A stretch of 33,206 bases of DNA from Scenedesmus sp. ARA3 (GCA_004335835.1 RWJK01000956.1:1-33206), one strand, 5' to 3'. Shown: positions 1-10,773, numbered from the stretch's first letter. Notes: generated from the letters alone by a model not told the origin. Made by a program: numbers and translations.

Positions 1-3000
1 GCAATCTGTATCGACGGCCTGAATGCCGCTGGCTTATCTATAGCTGTGCTTTACCAGGTGAGAGAGGGGCCGTAGCAGCAAGCCTCCTCATGCGCTTAGT
101 GCTGCTGTGTGCTGACTTCTGTGCGCAGTTTTGCACTGCAGCCACGAAAAGCAGCACACCATTTGTTTCCTGCAGGGGCTCAACTTTTGCACTAGCGCGC
201 GTGTAGCTTGTGGATGCAAGTGGTGTGATGGTGGAACGCCTGCGTAAACTCAGTTGCCTGGTCGCTGTCCAGATTGCTGCACCTTGTAACTGATTGCTGC
301 ATCGTGTGGATACACTTTGGCACATTGCGCAGCAGAATGTGCTCTTGCCTAGGGCAAATCTGGCAACGCTGTGTCTGCGTTTGTCTGTTGCTGCAGGAAA
401 ATACGACCAGCATGCCTTTCTACAACCGCACCTCCAGCAAGACCTCTGCTGTGAACTTTCTGGATCTGCCAGCGTTCTTGTTGGCCAGGTGCGACGGGTG
501 GTGGTGAATACTAGCTAACAGCATGTGAACAATGCCATTGCATTACAGAACACACCTTCTGCTTGTCGAAGCATCCTTTGGTACCCATGGGCTGGCTCCT
601 GCAGACAACAACGCCATGCGCTGCGGCTGCACTTGATAACTGTTCGTCATTGCAGAGCACAGCCGCATGGCGCGCGTGCAGACAGCGTGAAAAACTGCTC
701 AGCATACACAAGTTTCAGCCGCACAGCATCAGTTGTTACCCAGGATAATGGTTGCGGTTTTCACACGTTGGCTTGCTGCCCGCCTTTGCGTGCAGGTACG
801 CTACAGCAGCAGCAGTGGAGAAAGACTTGAAGCAAAACCTGCAGGTGCGAGCAGCAGCGGGTGCCTGTGCGCAGCACGTGATACGCCCTGCAGGGTGCTC
901 TGCATCATGTTCTGGTCATCCTGCAATGGTTTCGCTGCACTCATCGGCAGGGCAATGCGCTGCGTGTGACTACGACCTGCCAAGCAACCCCGTCGCGCCA
1001 TATTGACAAACACAACATACCGCACCTGCTGCTGCTTCCAGCGGCAGTACTTGTGTGACCAAGCAAGTCCAGGCTTGATTACCGGCGCCCCACATCTTAC
1101 TGCAAACTGTACTGCACCTTGTTGCAGGTGGTGTGGGCCTCGCGCTACAACGCAGTCGGCAGGCTGGTGGCCCATGGGGTACAGGACGCGCCACCCTTCC
1201 ACATCACCGTGCATGACAGCACAGGCGCATCGCTGGTGCTGCAGTTCAGGGACGGAGTGCCGGAAGTGCTGCGCAACCCGCTGGGTGTGTTTGCAAACGC
1301 GCCCTTCTTGCAGGAACAGCTGCAGGTGAGCTGCTGACGTCAGCTTGCAGGAAACCTGTGTAGGTTGGCGGAGTCAGCTTGAAGGATTGTTGCAATATCG
1401 CCCCAGCAGCAACGTGCAGCAGACGTGTTGGATACTGAGGCCACCTGTAGGTCCTGCAGTGCCAAGGCTGGCTCGAAGCATGCAGGAAGCGTGTTTTGCA
1501 TCAGTGTGCCGCCAGCCGCCTACACACAAGCCTGAGGCGTGCTGGGACTGCTGCCACAAACCTTCAGCATTCCAAGCATGCATGCCATGGGGCAGCAGGC
1601 GCTGACTGTATAGGGAGCAAAGGTCGCAACGTTTTCAAACGCTGCCGGCCTCTGCCAATGACTGCTGCTGCAGCACCACAAGGACTGGATGCAGCAGCAC
1701 AATTTGACAAGCGATGCCAAGCCCAATGGCAAGCTCTGGCCACTGCCAGGTCAGCAACAGCAGCAGCAGCAGCAGCCACGGCTGCAGTTACGTGTGCCTA
1801 GCCAGAGTGATTAGTTGCACTGGTGACAAATCAATGTATCCGACCGTGCATAACGCATGCCTGTAGGCTGCTGGGTGGCGAACACAAGCTGTGAACATCA
1901 CTGCCCATGTGCTACAGCTGGCTGCCATGCAACAGCACACATCTGCGTTGTAATGCTGCATCAGAAGCACCTGTTGCAGCTCTGTCAAGTGAATGCTGCG
2001 CTAAGCTGCACAACAGCTGCCAGCAACATATACGTATACTGCCAGTGTTGAGCCAAACACAGCCAGAGCATTGTCTGTTGCTCACCAACACACGGACGTT
2101 CTCGTCTGCTAACAAAAACAACTTTACGCTGGCGCCTTGCAGGCGACTACAGCAGCCCGTCCCGCTTCACGCGCATGGCCATGGTGCGTGCTGCAGCCCT
2201 GGCCACCTGCTGGCCCACCGTGGCCGGCAACGAGAGCCAGCTGCTCAGCCCAGGCACGCTGCCCGGCAGGCAGTACCCGCAGCACAGCCCTGCGCTGCTG
2301 GCAGTGCTGGGCATCACGCAGACGGTGTACCTGCCACGCGGTGAGCAGCTAACAAGTGCACAGACGCTGACTAGCTGGCAGCTATGGGATGCTGGCGGCG
2401 TAGCGTGCCACTTTCAGTTATGCTGGCACTGCATGCCGTTGCTGGTGCAGTGCGTCATGTAACATGCGGCAGAGACACTTGGCTCGGCAGGCACATTCTG
2501 AACAATCTGCTGTGGGTGCTTTGCTGATTGAGGCATGGATGACGATGGGCAGGCAGCATCAAGCAAGGCTTCAGACCGCGAGGTCACGCCGTACAGCACC
2601 CTGCGCGACCACACGTCCAAGGTGTTCTTCTACAGGTGTGGCCATGCAGCTGATTGCATGATGTTGACAGTTACCACAATCACCTGGGGTGCTTCCACGT
2701 TTCAGCCCCATCCCCTATCGTGCACAGCATCAATCCTGAGTGAGCGATGCCGTGAGCCATGTCTAGCACCAGCTGCAAGTTTGTGATTGGAGCCTGTTGC
2801 AGCAGCGCCCCTGGAAGCTATGTATGCAAGTTGTTGTGTAGAGCTCATTGTTCAGAACCCCTGTTAACAGCTGTTGCTCAGTTGTTCCGCTTGCTGCATG
2901 TGTCTGTGCAGGACTGGCAACAACGTCATGTACAGGGCTGTGTCCCTTGCATCCGCTGCCTGGCCGCAAGGCAAGGATGCCATCAGCTCAAAGCCCCTGG

Positions 3001-3056
3001 TGCCCCCTCAGCAGTCATGGGCCATGGATGCGACCAATACCCTATTTGCATCCTGA
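1..3056 (+). CDS. Linear amide C-N hydrolase, choloylglycine hydrolase / penicillin V acylase family (5' end outside window)
   Basis: Eight exons can be joined with consistent phase: 1-57, 397-488, 796-844, 1128-1325, 1674-1749, 2143-2340, 2557-2635 and 2912-3056 (TGA 3054-3056). They give 297 residues of the C-terminal part. Family landmarks are DGLNAAGLSIAVLY in exon 1, SKTSAVNFLDLPAFLLA in exon 2, NPLGVFANAP near residues 116-125, LPGDYSSPSRF near 156-166 and YSTLRDHTSKVFFYR further on. These match Ntn-hydrolase amidases that cleave bile-salt amides, penicillin V or N-acyl amides. The Asn of FAN and the Arg of PSRF correspond to conserved active-site residues. The N-terminal nucleophile Cys must lie upstream of the window, so activity cannot be judged. 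Substrate and location are unknown, and a bile-salt role is not expected in an alga. The family call is firm and the function is open. Confidence 0.9.
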
Positions 3057-3098
3057 CAAATAACAGCTCGTTAATCTGAAATGGGATCGGTCTTGCAT

Positions 3099-3103
3099 GT
3101 AAG
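3099..3103 (+). terminator. TGTAA poly(A) signal of the amide hydrolase gene
   Basis: TGTAA lies 43 bases after the TGA stop of the upstream gene. TGTAA is the usual chlorophyte polyadenylation signal. The position is plausible for a short 3' UTR, but the cleavage site cannot be seen. Confidence 0.5.
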
Positions 3104-3250
3104 ATTGCGCAATCTGATACATTGAATTCTTCGGCGGGCTGGCATGGCATACCATTTGTAGATGCTGGCATGTCCTATGCAAAGCTGATCAAATTTGTTG
3201 CCAGTACTGACTCTGCACTGTGCAAACAGTAGTTGGCTTTCTGACTGATG

Positions 3251-3652
3251 TCAATCCTGATAAATGTACGGGTTAAGATGAGGTGCCAGCAACTTGCATT
3301 TTGAAACAGCATTGGCTGAGATATTGCATTTGCCAAATGCAACAGGGTTGCTTGCAAGTGTGCGGACAATGGTTTTCACTGATGGCGTTGTTTGTGGATC
3401 CTCAATGGGCGAGGATGTATGGCTTGGCGTAATTGTTTGGCTGCGCGGTATAAAATCCATACAAGCTCGCTGAGCTGGTGCCTGTGGCAGGCTCATGCCG
3501 GCGGCAGGCTGATGTATTGAGATTTGGTTCCTGCACAGCTGCACTGCATTTTCCTGTGTGGGCTGCAAGAACTGCAGCATCTCCCTGCTGTCAGGTTGAA
3601 GCAGCCATGGTGACAGGGGCGGCTCTTCTCTGTGCTGGCAATGTTCTAGCAA
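3251..3652 (-). CDS. Weak coding candidate, unrecognised (possible exon or gene fragment)
   Basis: This minus-strand frame is open for about 130 codons and ends at TGA 3251-3253. Its composition is mixed and protein-like (tail VSKCKLLAPHLNPYIYQD), unlike the CAG-derived poly-Ala/Gln frames around it, and local GC is lower. It has no ATG at its left edge: the longest frame begins with TTG, and the first Met is internal. It would therefore be a terminal exon or a captured fragment. No family is recognised and there is no supporting gene neighbour. It may be a chance frame. Confidence 0.2.
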   Translation of the reverse strand: MLEHCQHREEPPLSPWLLQPDSREMLQFLQPTQENAVQLCRNQISIHQPAAGMSLPQAPAQRACMDFIPRSQTITPSHTSSPIEDPQTTPSVKTIVRTLASNPVAFGKCNISANAVSKCKLLAPHLNPYIYQD

Positions 3653-3864
3653 TTTGAGTGAGCATTATGTTGCATGATTCAGCTATTGCAAATTGTACTG
3701 TCTTTCCTGCAACTCCCGATAGTGAACAATCGCAGTAATCAACCACTGATTCAGGGCAATGAGCATGTGGCACCTGGCAGGAGCGCGCAGCAAGTGGCGG
3801 ACGCCTTCGGTTTAGTGGCGCCTAAGAAAACACTATCCAAGTTAACAGTAACTTTATACAACCT

Positions 3865-3968
3865 TCAAATACATAGAGGCACATCTTGGTGAAGCTCCTC
3901 TGCAATCAAAGTTTCCTCAGCCATCAACATGCTTGTACTTGCCTGTTGGGGGGCAGCACCACCAGAAG
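3865..3968 (-). CDS. Possible terminal exon of an unrecognised minus-strand gene
   Basis: A strong 3' splice site (TATTCTGTTTCAG on the minus strand) precedes a short open stretch. It encodes SGGAAPQQASTSMLMAEE, then TLIAEELHQDVPLCI, and a TGA at 3865-3867. Composition is more protein-like than the surroundings. I could not connect it in phase to an upstream exon in 4.0-5.0 kb, so it may be an isolated or decayed exon. No family is recognised. Confidence 0.22.
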
Positions 3969-4014
3969 CTGAAACAGAATATTTAGTTGCAAGCTTATTT
4001 TGTTGAACATTGCA

Positions 4015-4645
4015 TTTCAGGGAGCGGCAGGTCTCCCGAGGGTTCAGGGCATTCGAGTGACGCGTCTCGCTTCCCCGGGTACATGTGCCCGGGGCGACCC
4101 TGTCATCCCTCATAGGCCTAGCTTCCACCTTTCAACCTCCACCCTATTTTTCATACCTTCTAACATTCATGCACGCCCCGCAGCTCGCGCACAAACTGAA
4201 TCCACGTTTGGTCTGTTTCCGCCTCTGCCTGTCGCCGTGACTGCCTGCAAATGTATTTATTTCAACTCTTTTTCAAACTCTTCAATTCATGTTGCCCCGG
4301 ACCTCTCATCCTGGACTGCTCGGCTCACCTTCTCGCCTTGTCCGGAAGACTCAGCCATCCAGCCACATCGCCTCAAGACGTCAACATTCTTCTTCCCGGA
4401 GCCGTTTGCACGCATCCTCCTTTTGCTCCCCTGCCTTTTTGTTCGCCTGCCCTCCCTCGCCCGCTTGTCGTTCTGCAGGTCCTCCTGCAGCTGCAAACAC
4501 GCCTAGGACGATGCCACACAACAACACGACATCTACAAGACAGGGTCCTGCGCCATTCGGACTCCACACAACATCGACGTCCAGCAGCCCGGTGAACGCT
4601 TGCGCCTTCCACAGGGCAGCATCTAATGTTGGATATGAAGATTAA
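4015..4645 (+). other. Compositionally distinct pyrimidine-rich segment with a short ORF; possible retroelement or gene 5' fragment
   Basis: This stretch differs from its surroundings. It is C/T-rich on the + strand, lacks long CAG runs, and runs as a leader of about 490 bases into an ATG at 4511 with a 44-codon Asn/Thr/Ser-rich frame (MPHNNTTSTRQGPAPFG...) ending at TAA. A long C/T leader followed by such an N-terminus could be the 5' end of a retroelement gag-like gene or of a host gene. No reverse transcriptase, LTR pair or target-site duplication is visible, so the nature is unresolved. Confidence 0.2.
4073..4094. repeat. 22-bp near-perfect palindrome
   Basis: CCCCGGG and CCCGGGG arms flank TACATGTG. 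Only the T/G pair next to the arms breaks the symmetry, so the element reads nearly the same on both strands. It sits near the left edge of the pyrimidine-rich segment. It could be a protein-binding site or a hairpin; function unknown. Confidence 0.6.
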
Positions 4646-4951
4646 ATAATGGGATGCTCAGCACCTAACGCAGAACCCGCGTTGCAGCAGTTGGTCAACC
4701 CAGCTTCCCTCGTCCTTCCCTGTTCAGCAGCTTCACTTGACTACTCATGGCCTGGGCTTCCAGCTTTGTGCAGTAGTCTTGGACAGCAGGCAGTAGGAGT
4801 AGATGCTTCTGGTAGCTTTGTTTCTGGCCTGGCCGTTGTTTGCCGGCTGCGCAGCACCCCACACCACCACTTGGAGTCAAGACACCACCTCCTTGTAACC
4901 TGGCCCAGGGCGCGTGGGCGCCAAGCCGGCGGAACCCTGCAGCTACGGCAA

Positions 4952-4978
4952 CAGCGTCATCAGCGTCATCAGCGTCAT
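4952..4978 (+). repeat. Short tandem repeat (CAGCGTCAT)3
   Basis: Three exact adjacent copies of the nonamer CAGCGTCAT. No function is evident. Confidence 0.85.
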
Positions 4979-5179
4979 CGGCCTGTGGTAATTACAGCAG
5001 ACTAGTGGCAAACAGCGTGCGGCATGCCCTGCAGCAGCGCTGACGTCAGACATGGGCTTGCGGACATGCTGGATTTTGGAATAGTCTGGCTACTTTTGCA
5101 TAGTCTGGAAGGCAGAGGCGCAACGATGGCAAAGCTGTAGCTGTAGCAGAAGGTAGTAGCAGTAGACGCATAGGCATGT

Positions 5180-5422
5180 ATGCACCTGGCTGCCCTGTCT
5201 TCGGCTGAGCTGCACAGGCTTCACCTGGCGGGCAGTGCTCAAGAATGGGCTTCAGCTGGACATATCGCCACACTGCAGGCTAGACTCACATCGGCCGGCA
5301 TCTGGGTACGCAGTTCTGCAGTAAGCACTTGCAGGTGTCACTCTCTTGGCACACATCTGAACGCCATGCAGTTGCTGGCATCTCTACCGCCAGACAGGGG
5401 TACATCGCGTTTGTTGCTTTAA
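5180..5422 (+). CDS. Weak coding candidate (80 codons), unrecognised
   Basis: An ATG at 5180 opens an 80-codon frame beginning MHLAALSSAELHRLHLAG and ending at 5422. Two TGTAA motifs follow within 46 bases, as expected of a chlorophyte 3' end. Against it: the frame contains possible donor sites, no family is recognised, and CAG-rich DNA yields many chance frames. It could be the last exon of a + strand gene, or noise. Confidence 0.2.
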   Translation: MHLAALSSAELHRLHLAGSAQEWASAGHIATLQARLTSAGIWVRSSAVSTCRCHSLGTHLNAMQLLASLPPDRGTSRLLL

Positions 5423-5454
5423 GCAAAGTGCTATCTGTGCTCATGTTGCACATA

Positions 5455-5468
5455 TGTAAATTATGTAA
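5455..5468 (+). terminator. Double TGTAA (candidate poly(A) signal)
   Basis: TGTAA occurs at 5455-5459 and again at 5464-5468 in a locally AT-rich stretch. It lies 33-46 bases after the stop of the candidate frame ending at 5422. This is suggestive of a + strand transcript end but is not proof. Confidence 0.3.
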
Positions 5469-5679
5469 CTAATTGCTTGCAGTGGTGTCTCTCTCGCATG
5501 CTGGCACGCATACATGTGCCCGTATTTGGTGCATTGTGGCTGCATTGCTGAGCCCTGTGCAGGATCTCCTGTGGCCCTCGGATGCTGTTTGAGACTTCTC
5601 GTGGCAGTAAGCGCACCACACCTTTACGCGGTTTTTGCCATCAGCTGTGACGTCTAAACGTGCTAGTGTCAGATTGTGA

Positions 5680-5711
5680 TTTATCTTATCTCAGCTTTAT
5701 CTTATCTCAGC
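5680..5711 (+). repeat. 16-bp tandem duplication
   Basis: TTTATCTTATCTCAGC is present twice in direct succession. No further role is visible. Confidence 0.85.
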
Positions 5712-6076
5712 TGGCAGTAACACAGGTTATTTAACAGCCGTAACAGCAGTAGATAGTCGTAACAGGTGCACAGCGTAGCGCATGCACGCTCTCTCTGCCT
5801 TGTGCTTGGGGGTGTTGTGTGCCTGCTGCTGTGTTCTTTATCACAGGGAACCATACAAGCCTTCGTCTCGTCTGCGTTAACCTCAGTCCAGCATCAAACC
5901 TGCTATCACATCGTGTCAGTTTATCTTCGGTGCCCCTGCTCTTTGTAAGCTCGCTCCAAGTGCCTGTGCAGTTGCTCTTGTGGGCAAAGTACCATATTGT
6001 ATGCACACTGTGTGTACGTCTCAGGCAGCTCATATGTACATCTTGCTTTCTTCATTGTGTGCTGTATAGCCATAGG

Positions 6077-6435
6077 GTGCATGCACATGTAGTCCTGCTG
6101 GTCTGGTTTGGGGTGGTGTCTGCTGCTGCCCCTGCTCTGCAAGCACAGGTCAAAACAGGCCAAGGCAGCCACAGCCGCATTGTCAAACAGTACAAAGGGA
6201 TCCTGTGGTCGCAGCTCAACTAAGCAGTAAGGTTTCGGCTGGTTGCAGTTTACTGTATATTGTCGTGCACATCCCGGTTCAGTTTCAGCTTACGGCTTTG
6301 AAATATATATCTGCAGTCGTTCTGCTGTGAAAGGCAATTGAAGAGCACACCTAGTACAGTGCATGCGCACATTGTGCTGTTCCGGCTGGTGTGGGGTGGT
6401 GTCTGCTGCTGCCCCTGCTTTGCAAACTCAGGTTC
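6077..6435 (+). repeat. Diverged direct repeat, two copies 282 bp apart
   Basis: A block of about 75 bases recurs. It begins GTGCATGC(A/G)CA and includes GGGGTGGTGTCTGCTGCTGC and CCCTGCT(C/T)TGCAA; the copies start near 6077 and 6359. The rest of 5.8-6.7 kb is G/T-rich with no gene I can support. Confidence 0.6.
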
Positions 6436-7654
6436 ATTGTCAGGAGTACAATCAAATTCACACATGGCAACGCACCAAGAGCTGCACATCTCTACTACCT
6501 TGGTACAGTCATCAGCTGTCACACATTCACATTCACTGCGTTTGTGAGATCTTACCAGCTGGCTTGCAGTAATTGAGTTGCAGCAATGTATGCTTACACG
6601 TGCAGTCAACACCATAAAAGACCGGCAGTTTCGCTTGCGGCAGCTGTTGCAGCAATAGCGTTGTTTTGCCCTTGGTTTGGGCTGTGTCTGCCGCACGCCT
6701 TTGCTTAACAGGTACTATGACAAGTGCCCACTGCATGCTCGGGTGTCATCTTTTAGCCCCTGTAAGGTCTACAAGTCCGCTTGTTTGTTGAGGTCGACGT
6801 AGCATCAGCCAGCAACTAAGGTGCATTATGCAGGCAACAAACTCATCAGGTTGTTGTGCATCTGTTCATGGGCCAGCTTCGCTCCGTGCTTGCATGCGGC
6901 ATTGTGCTCTGCTTGGGTTGGGATTGGTGTGGCTTCTTTGCAGTGCAGGTCCCTTCAGACTCCAGCCTGCTGTCCTTGCTGGTCCTCTTAGTGCGGTGGG
7001 ATGATAGCGCATGGCTTCTGCGTGCCTTGCTTGTGCTTACTGCTTCCTGCAATGTCTCAGCTGCGTCCAGGCATGTCAGCTGCATGGGCATGCTGCTTTC
7101 TAGGCTGTCTGCCTTGCGTGGTTGTGGTTGCGTGCGCATGCTGCGCCTGCACATTCGCCATGCAGTTGTTTGCAGGGCTGAGCAAGCTCATCTGCTTCAA
7201 GCTGTTGGAGTTCATCAACAGGTGGATCAAAGCAGTGTCACAGCAGCAGCAGCAGTAGTGATGTGTCGTTCGACTGCCTGTGCTCCTCTGTCTGCTTCGC
7301 AATGCTGGCCATGCTGCTTTCGGTGCCTCTGTTAGTGCCTATGCTGGACTCAGTTGTGACATGCTTTGGTAGGAGCTCGTGCGTGCTGTGCTGGGGGATG
7401 CTCTTGTGTGCATCTGCTGCTGTGACTGAGCGCAGGTGATGATGTACTGTGCCAGTTGCCTTCACTGCGGTGGGGTTGCTTGGTCTGTGCAGTCAGTCTA
7501 TGCTGCTTTGCCCGTCAGTTTGCTTTTCTGCGCTTCAGTTTGCACTGCTGTCCCTGGTCAGCTTCCAGCATGCATGCTGTGCTGCTCTTGTTCAGCCACC
7601 AGCATGCTGCATGCATGGTATGGTGTTGGTGTGTGCAGCTTTGTTGCTGCAGGA

Positions 7655-9350
7655 TGTCCAGCTTGAGTCCTGGACAGCACTTCCTCTATCTGGTTGGTCC
7701 TTACTTCGTCCTTTTCTGGGTAGGGTGTGGACAGCTGGAAGGGCCGCCTGATGCTGCATCTCAGTCTGCTTATCGCCCCAGGTTGCTGCTCTGCTGTAAT
7801 TTGCAAGTATCGGTTGCCTGTCATGGTGCACTTGTGTGCTGCTTGTTGTATCGCTGAGCTTGGGCAGGGAGGGGTTGGGTGGGGTGGGTGGGTCGTAACT
7901 TGCTGCTGTGCTGGTGGGCGGTGCTGCAGCTGTTTTGGCCGCAGGGAGTGCTCGCACAACGGTTTATTTCCTGGCAGCGGCTCTTCCTTGTCCCGCTTGG
8001 TCTTGTACTTCGTCCCGTGTGGTCTCGTACTTCGTCCGTCTTCTGGGTAGGCCGTGGACAGCTGACAGGGCACGCTGCTGCTGAGTATCTCCTGTGCACA
8101 AGGGCAGGTATGCTTATCCATGCCTTCGTTCAGCTTCTCTGCTGTTGTCTCTTATCTTTTGCCTATGTTGCCTGTCATGTTGCTTTATGTATGTTGCTTA
8201 TCTTGTCGGCGGGCTTTGGGAGGGAAGGGCTGGGTGGGGTTTGGTGGGTGCATAACTTGCTGCTGTACTGTCAGGTGGTGCTGCAGGCTGTGTGGGTGCA
8301 AAGGAGCCGCTTTTTGGGTGGGTTGCATCCGCAGCGCCTGTGCCTGAACTCCTTTTGTATGTCTGGCTTCTGCCTGTTTGTAGGCTTGCGTGCGTAGTAT
8401 GCTGTCAAAGCAGGCTTTGTATTCACTTGTGCAGTCTGCTGCTTGCCATCATCAGTCGCCTGCTGCAGCATTTGGGGTGGGGAAAAGGGGCATGGGTTTT
8501 GCAGGTGGAACTTGTGTGCTGCTGCTCTTTTTCACAGCGCAGGCTGGTGTTTGAAGTCGCATGCCGCGCATGGAGCCAGTCCTTCGGTAATGGTTTGCCG
8601 GCCCTGACTGCATGCTTGCTGCCAGCTGCATGCTTGCAGGATGCTGTTTCTTGTGTGCATCAGTTGCTTCATTCACTTGTGCAGTCTGCTGCTTGCCATC
8701 AGTTGCCTGCTGCAGCCTTTGGGGTGGGAAAAAGGGACGTGGGTTTTGCGGGTGGAACTTGTGTGCTGCTGCTCTTTTTCACAGTGCAGGCTGGTGTTTG
8801 AAGTCGCATGCTGCGCATGGAGCCAGTCTTTTGGTAATGGCTTGCTGGCCCTAACTGCGTGCTTTCTGTCAGTTGAATGCCCGCAGGCTGCTGTTTGTCG
8901 TGTGCATGTTCTGTGAACAGTGCGGCATGATTCAGTCCTATGGTTTGCTGCTGTGCGATGTGTGATCACGGGGTGGCAGGGCTGAATATGTTTTGGGGGG
9001 CGGGCGGGAAGGGATGACTGCTTTCTGCTGTTGCTGCTGTCCTTAGCGCAGGCTTTGATGTTGCCTGCCTGCCGGCTTGGAAGGTTGGAAGGTGCCTCTC
9101 CTGGTGAACGCGCACGCTGCCTTGTGCCATGTCTGTCTCTTCAGCTGTCTTTGCAGACCTGCACTGTGATCTTTGCAGCAGGCTTCAGTCCTTGTTGCTT
9201 GTGTGCGTCCCATGCTGTCCTGGGGGCAGGGAGGGTGGGCTCGTGAGGGGAGGGTGGCTGAGTTGTTTCTGTTGTGCTGGTTGCTGTAGATGTGCAGGCG
9301 TGATGTACAGTTGGAAGGATGAAGTACCTGCGTCCTTCGCAGTAAGGCGC
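7655..9350 (+). repeat. Array of degenerate repeats (about 250-330 bp units), G/T-rich, each with a G-quadruplex motif
   Basis: Two related units start near 7660 and 7985 (shared TCTGGGTAGG, then GTGGACAGCTG, 327 bp apart). A closer pair occupies 8421-8670 and 8671-8920 with a 250-bp period (both start ATTCACTTGTGCAGTCTGCT). A further diverged unit follows at about 9.0-9.35 kb. Each unit carries a run of G-tracts on the + strand. Frames are open for up to about 190 codons on both strands, but they follow the repeat composition rather than a protein family. It is best read as non-coding repeat DNA or the body of an untranslated transcript. Confidence 0.7.
7862..7892 (+). other. G-quadruplex motif (seven G-runs)
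   Basis: Seven runs of three or four G separated by one or two bases fall within 31 bases, starting GGGCAGGGAGGGG. Loops this short predict a very stable quadruplex on the + strand. Comparable motifs lie at 8211-8248, 8474-8496, 8721-8752, 8995-9013 and 9222-9239. Confidence 0.8.
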
Positions 9351-9684
9351 AGATTGCATCAAGATTAGCCGTTATGCTGCCTGTCACTGTCGTAATGCAG
9401 GTGCTTCTTGTTGCTCGCAGCTCAACTGCATTCATGTGTGCGCTGCTGTCTGCACCTGGCTCATCTGCTTGTGTAGTGCGTTGCAGGTATATGCATGGTC
9501 AGCAAGCACGTGCATGCATGCTGCATGGTGGGTGAAGCACAGCCGCCAGGTCTGTGCTCCACCCACCCGTTCAGCTGACAGGGCAGCACTGCTGCCTTGT
9601 CAGCTGGACGTCAGGAATGGCAGGTGTGCCGTGGCAGGTGGTGGTGGTTTTGCCTTGCAACAGCAGGCCACCATCCTTGCCATG

Positions 9685-9709
9685 GCGGGTTCGAATCCCG
9701 CTACTTCCA
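9685..9709 (+). other. tRNA 3'-half-like sequence (T arm with perfect B box)
   Basis: A 5-bp T stem GCGGG/CCCGC closes the loop TTCGAAT, and GGTTCGAATCC-type B-box sequence is present. A 3' acceptor-like TACTTCCA follows. No good partner GGAAGTA lies upstream: the closest, GGAATGG at 9614, pairs only partly. The D and anticodon arms between do not fold properly. It is therefore a tRNA pseudogene or a tRNA-derived (SINE-like) fragment rather than a working tRNA gene. Confidence 0.35.
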
Positions 9710-10614
9710 TCTCACAGCTGCATACAAAAGCATGCATCGCAAGCATCTTGTTCATGGCGCGCGCGTGTGCACTGGCAGGCATGTGCAGCTTGCAGTTCGT
9801 GTCGACAGCGTCGCATAGTGGGCAGTCTCGGGGAAGGATTCTGACGATAAGGCTATCGGAAAGTAGTGCCAGCCCTTGTCGGTACAAGTTACCCCTCTGT
9901 TGTCAGCAAAACACTCTTGGTATGAAGCGAACATGGAAAGCCTGCCACTGCTGCCAGCAGTGAGAGGCGGACAGCATGATGGCTGGCCAGCCACAACCAA
10001 TAAACTCGTGTGCGACAGCATTGCAGACCGCACGCAGCCGCAAGACGCATGTGCCCAGCGGAACGCAGGAAATATGCTTGTTAACAAAAGATGCCACCAC
10101 GCCTTGCGCGGGCACCCAACGCTATGTTTCGTATGGCAAATGCATGGTGTCCGATGCAAAGCGGCGGGAGACTTTGCCAGCAGCACTAAAGGCACCTGCT
10201 GCTCAACAGCACGGCAGCTTCACTGCAAAACAAACAAGCACGTTTGCAGAGTGCAGGCTCCAAGCTGCATTAGAACCTCTGCCAAAACCCAGCACGCGCG
10301 CTGTTTGGGCATGTGCTCTACCCTTCGACGTATGCGCTGCCACCTCCGGCAAGGCATCATCAGCACAACGACTGCCACCGCTGCTGGAAGACGATACCCT
10401 GTCTGCAAAACTGCAAGGCTGCTACATTTGACAGCACATGCGGTAGCGTGCCCCTTCGAAAAGCAAAACATCAAGGGTGAGGTAAGCATGCACCACAACC
10501 TGTCCCAGCACCATCGGCCATCCCAACACTCACACCATGCACAGCACGCTCACACAAGCCAGCAGACAGCCAACAGCTCCGATACATGTGCCCTGCACAC
10601 AAGCGGCCTCGCCC

Positions 10615-10734
10615 TCACAGCATGAACATGTATGGGTTCTCAATCGCCTGCTTGAACGCCTTGAGCCACTCAGCGCCCACTGCGCCATCCACCACGCGGT
10701 GGTCGCAGCTCAGCGTCACCGTCAGCACCTGCAC

Positions 10735-10773
<39 letters not shown>

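Noticed and set aside
6856..7335. Plus-strand frame of 159 codons
   Set aside because: It begins at a non-ATG codon in G/T-rich DNA, contains many possible splice signals and shows no family motif.
9876..10625. Plus-strand frame of 249 codons
   Set aside because: It lies antisense to the probable E2 3' UTR and last codons, has chance-like composition and no family.
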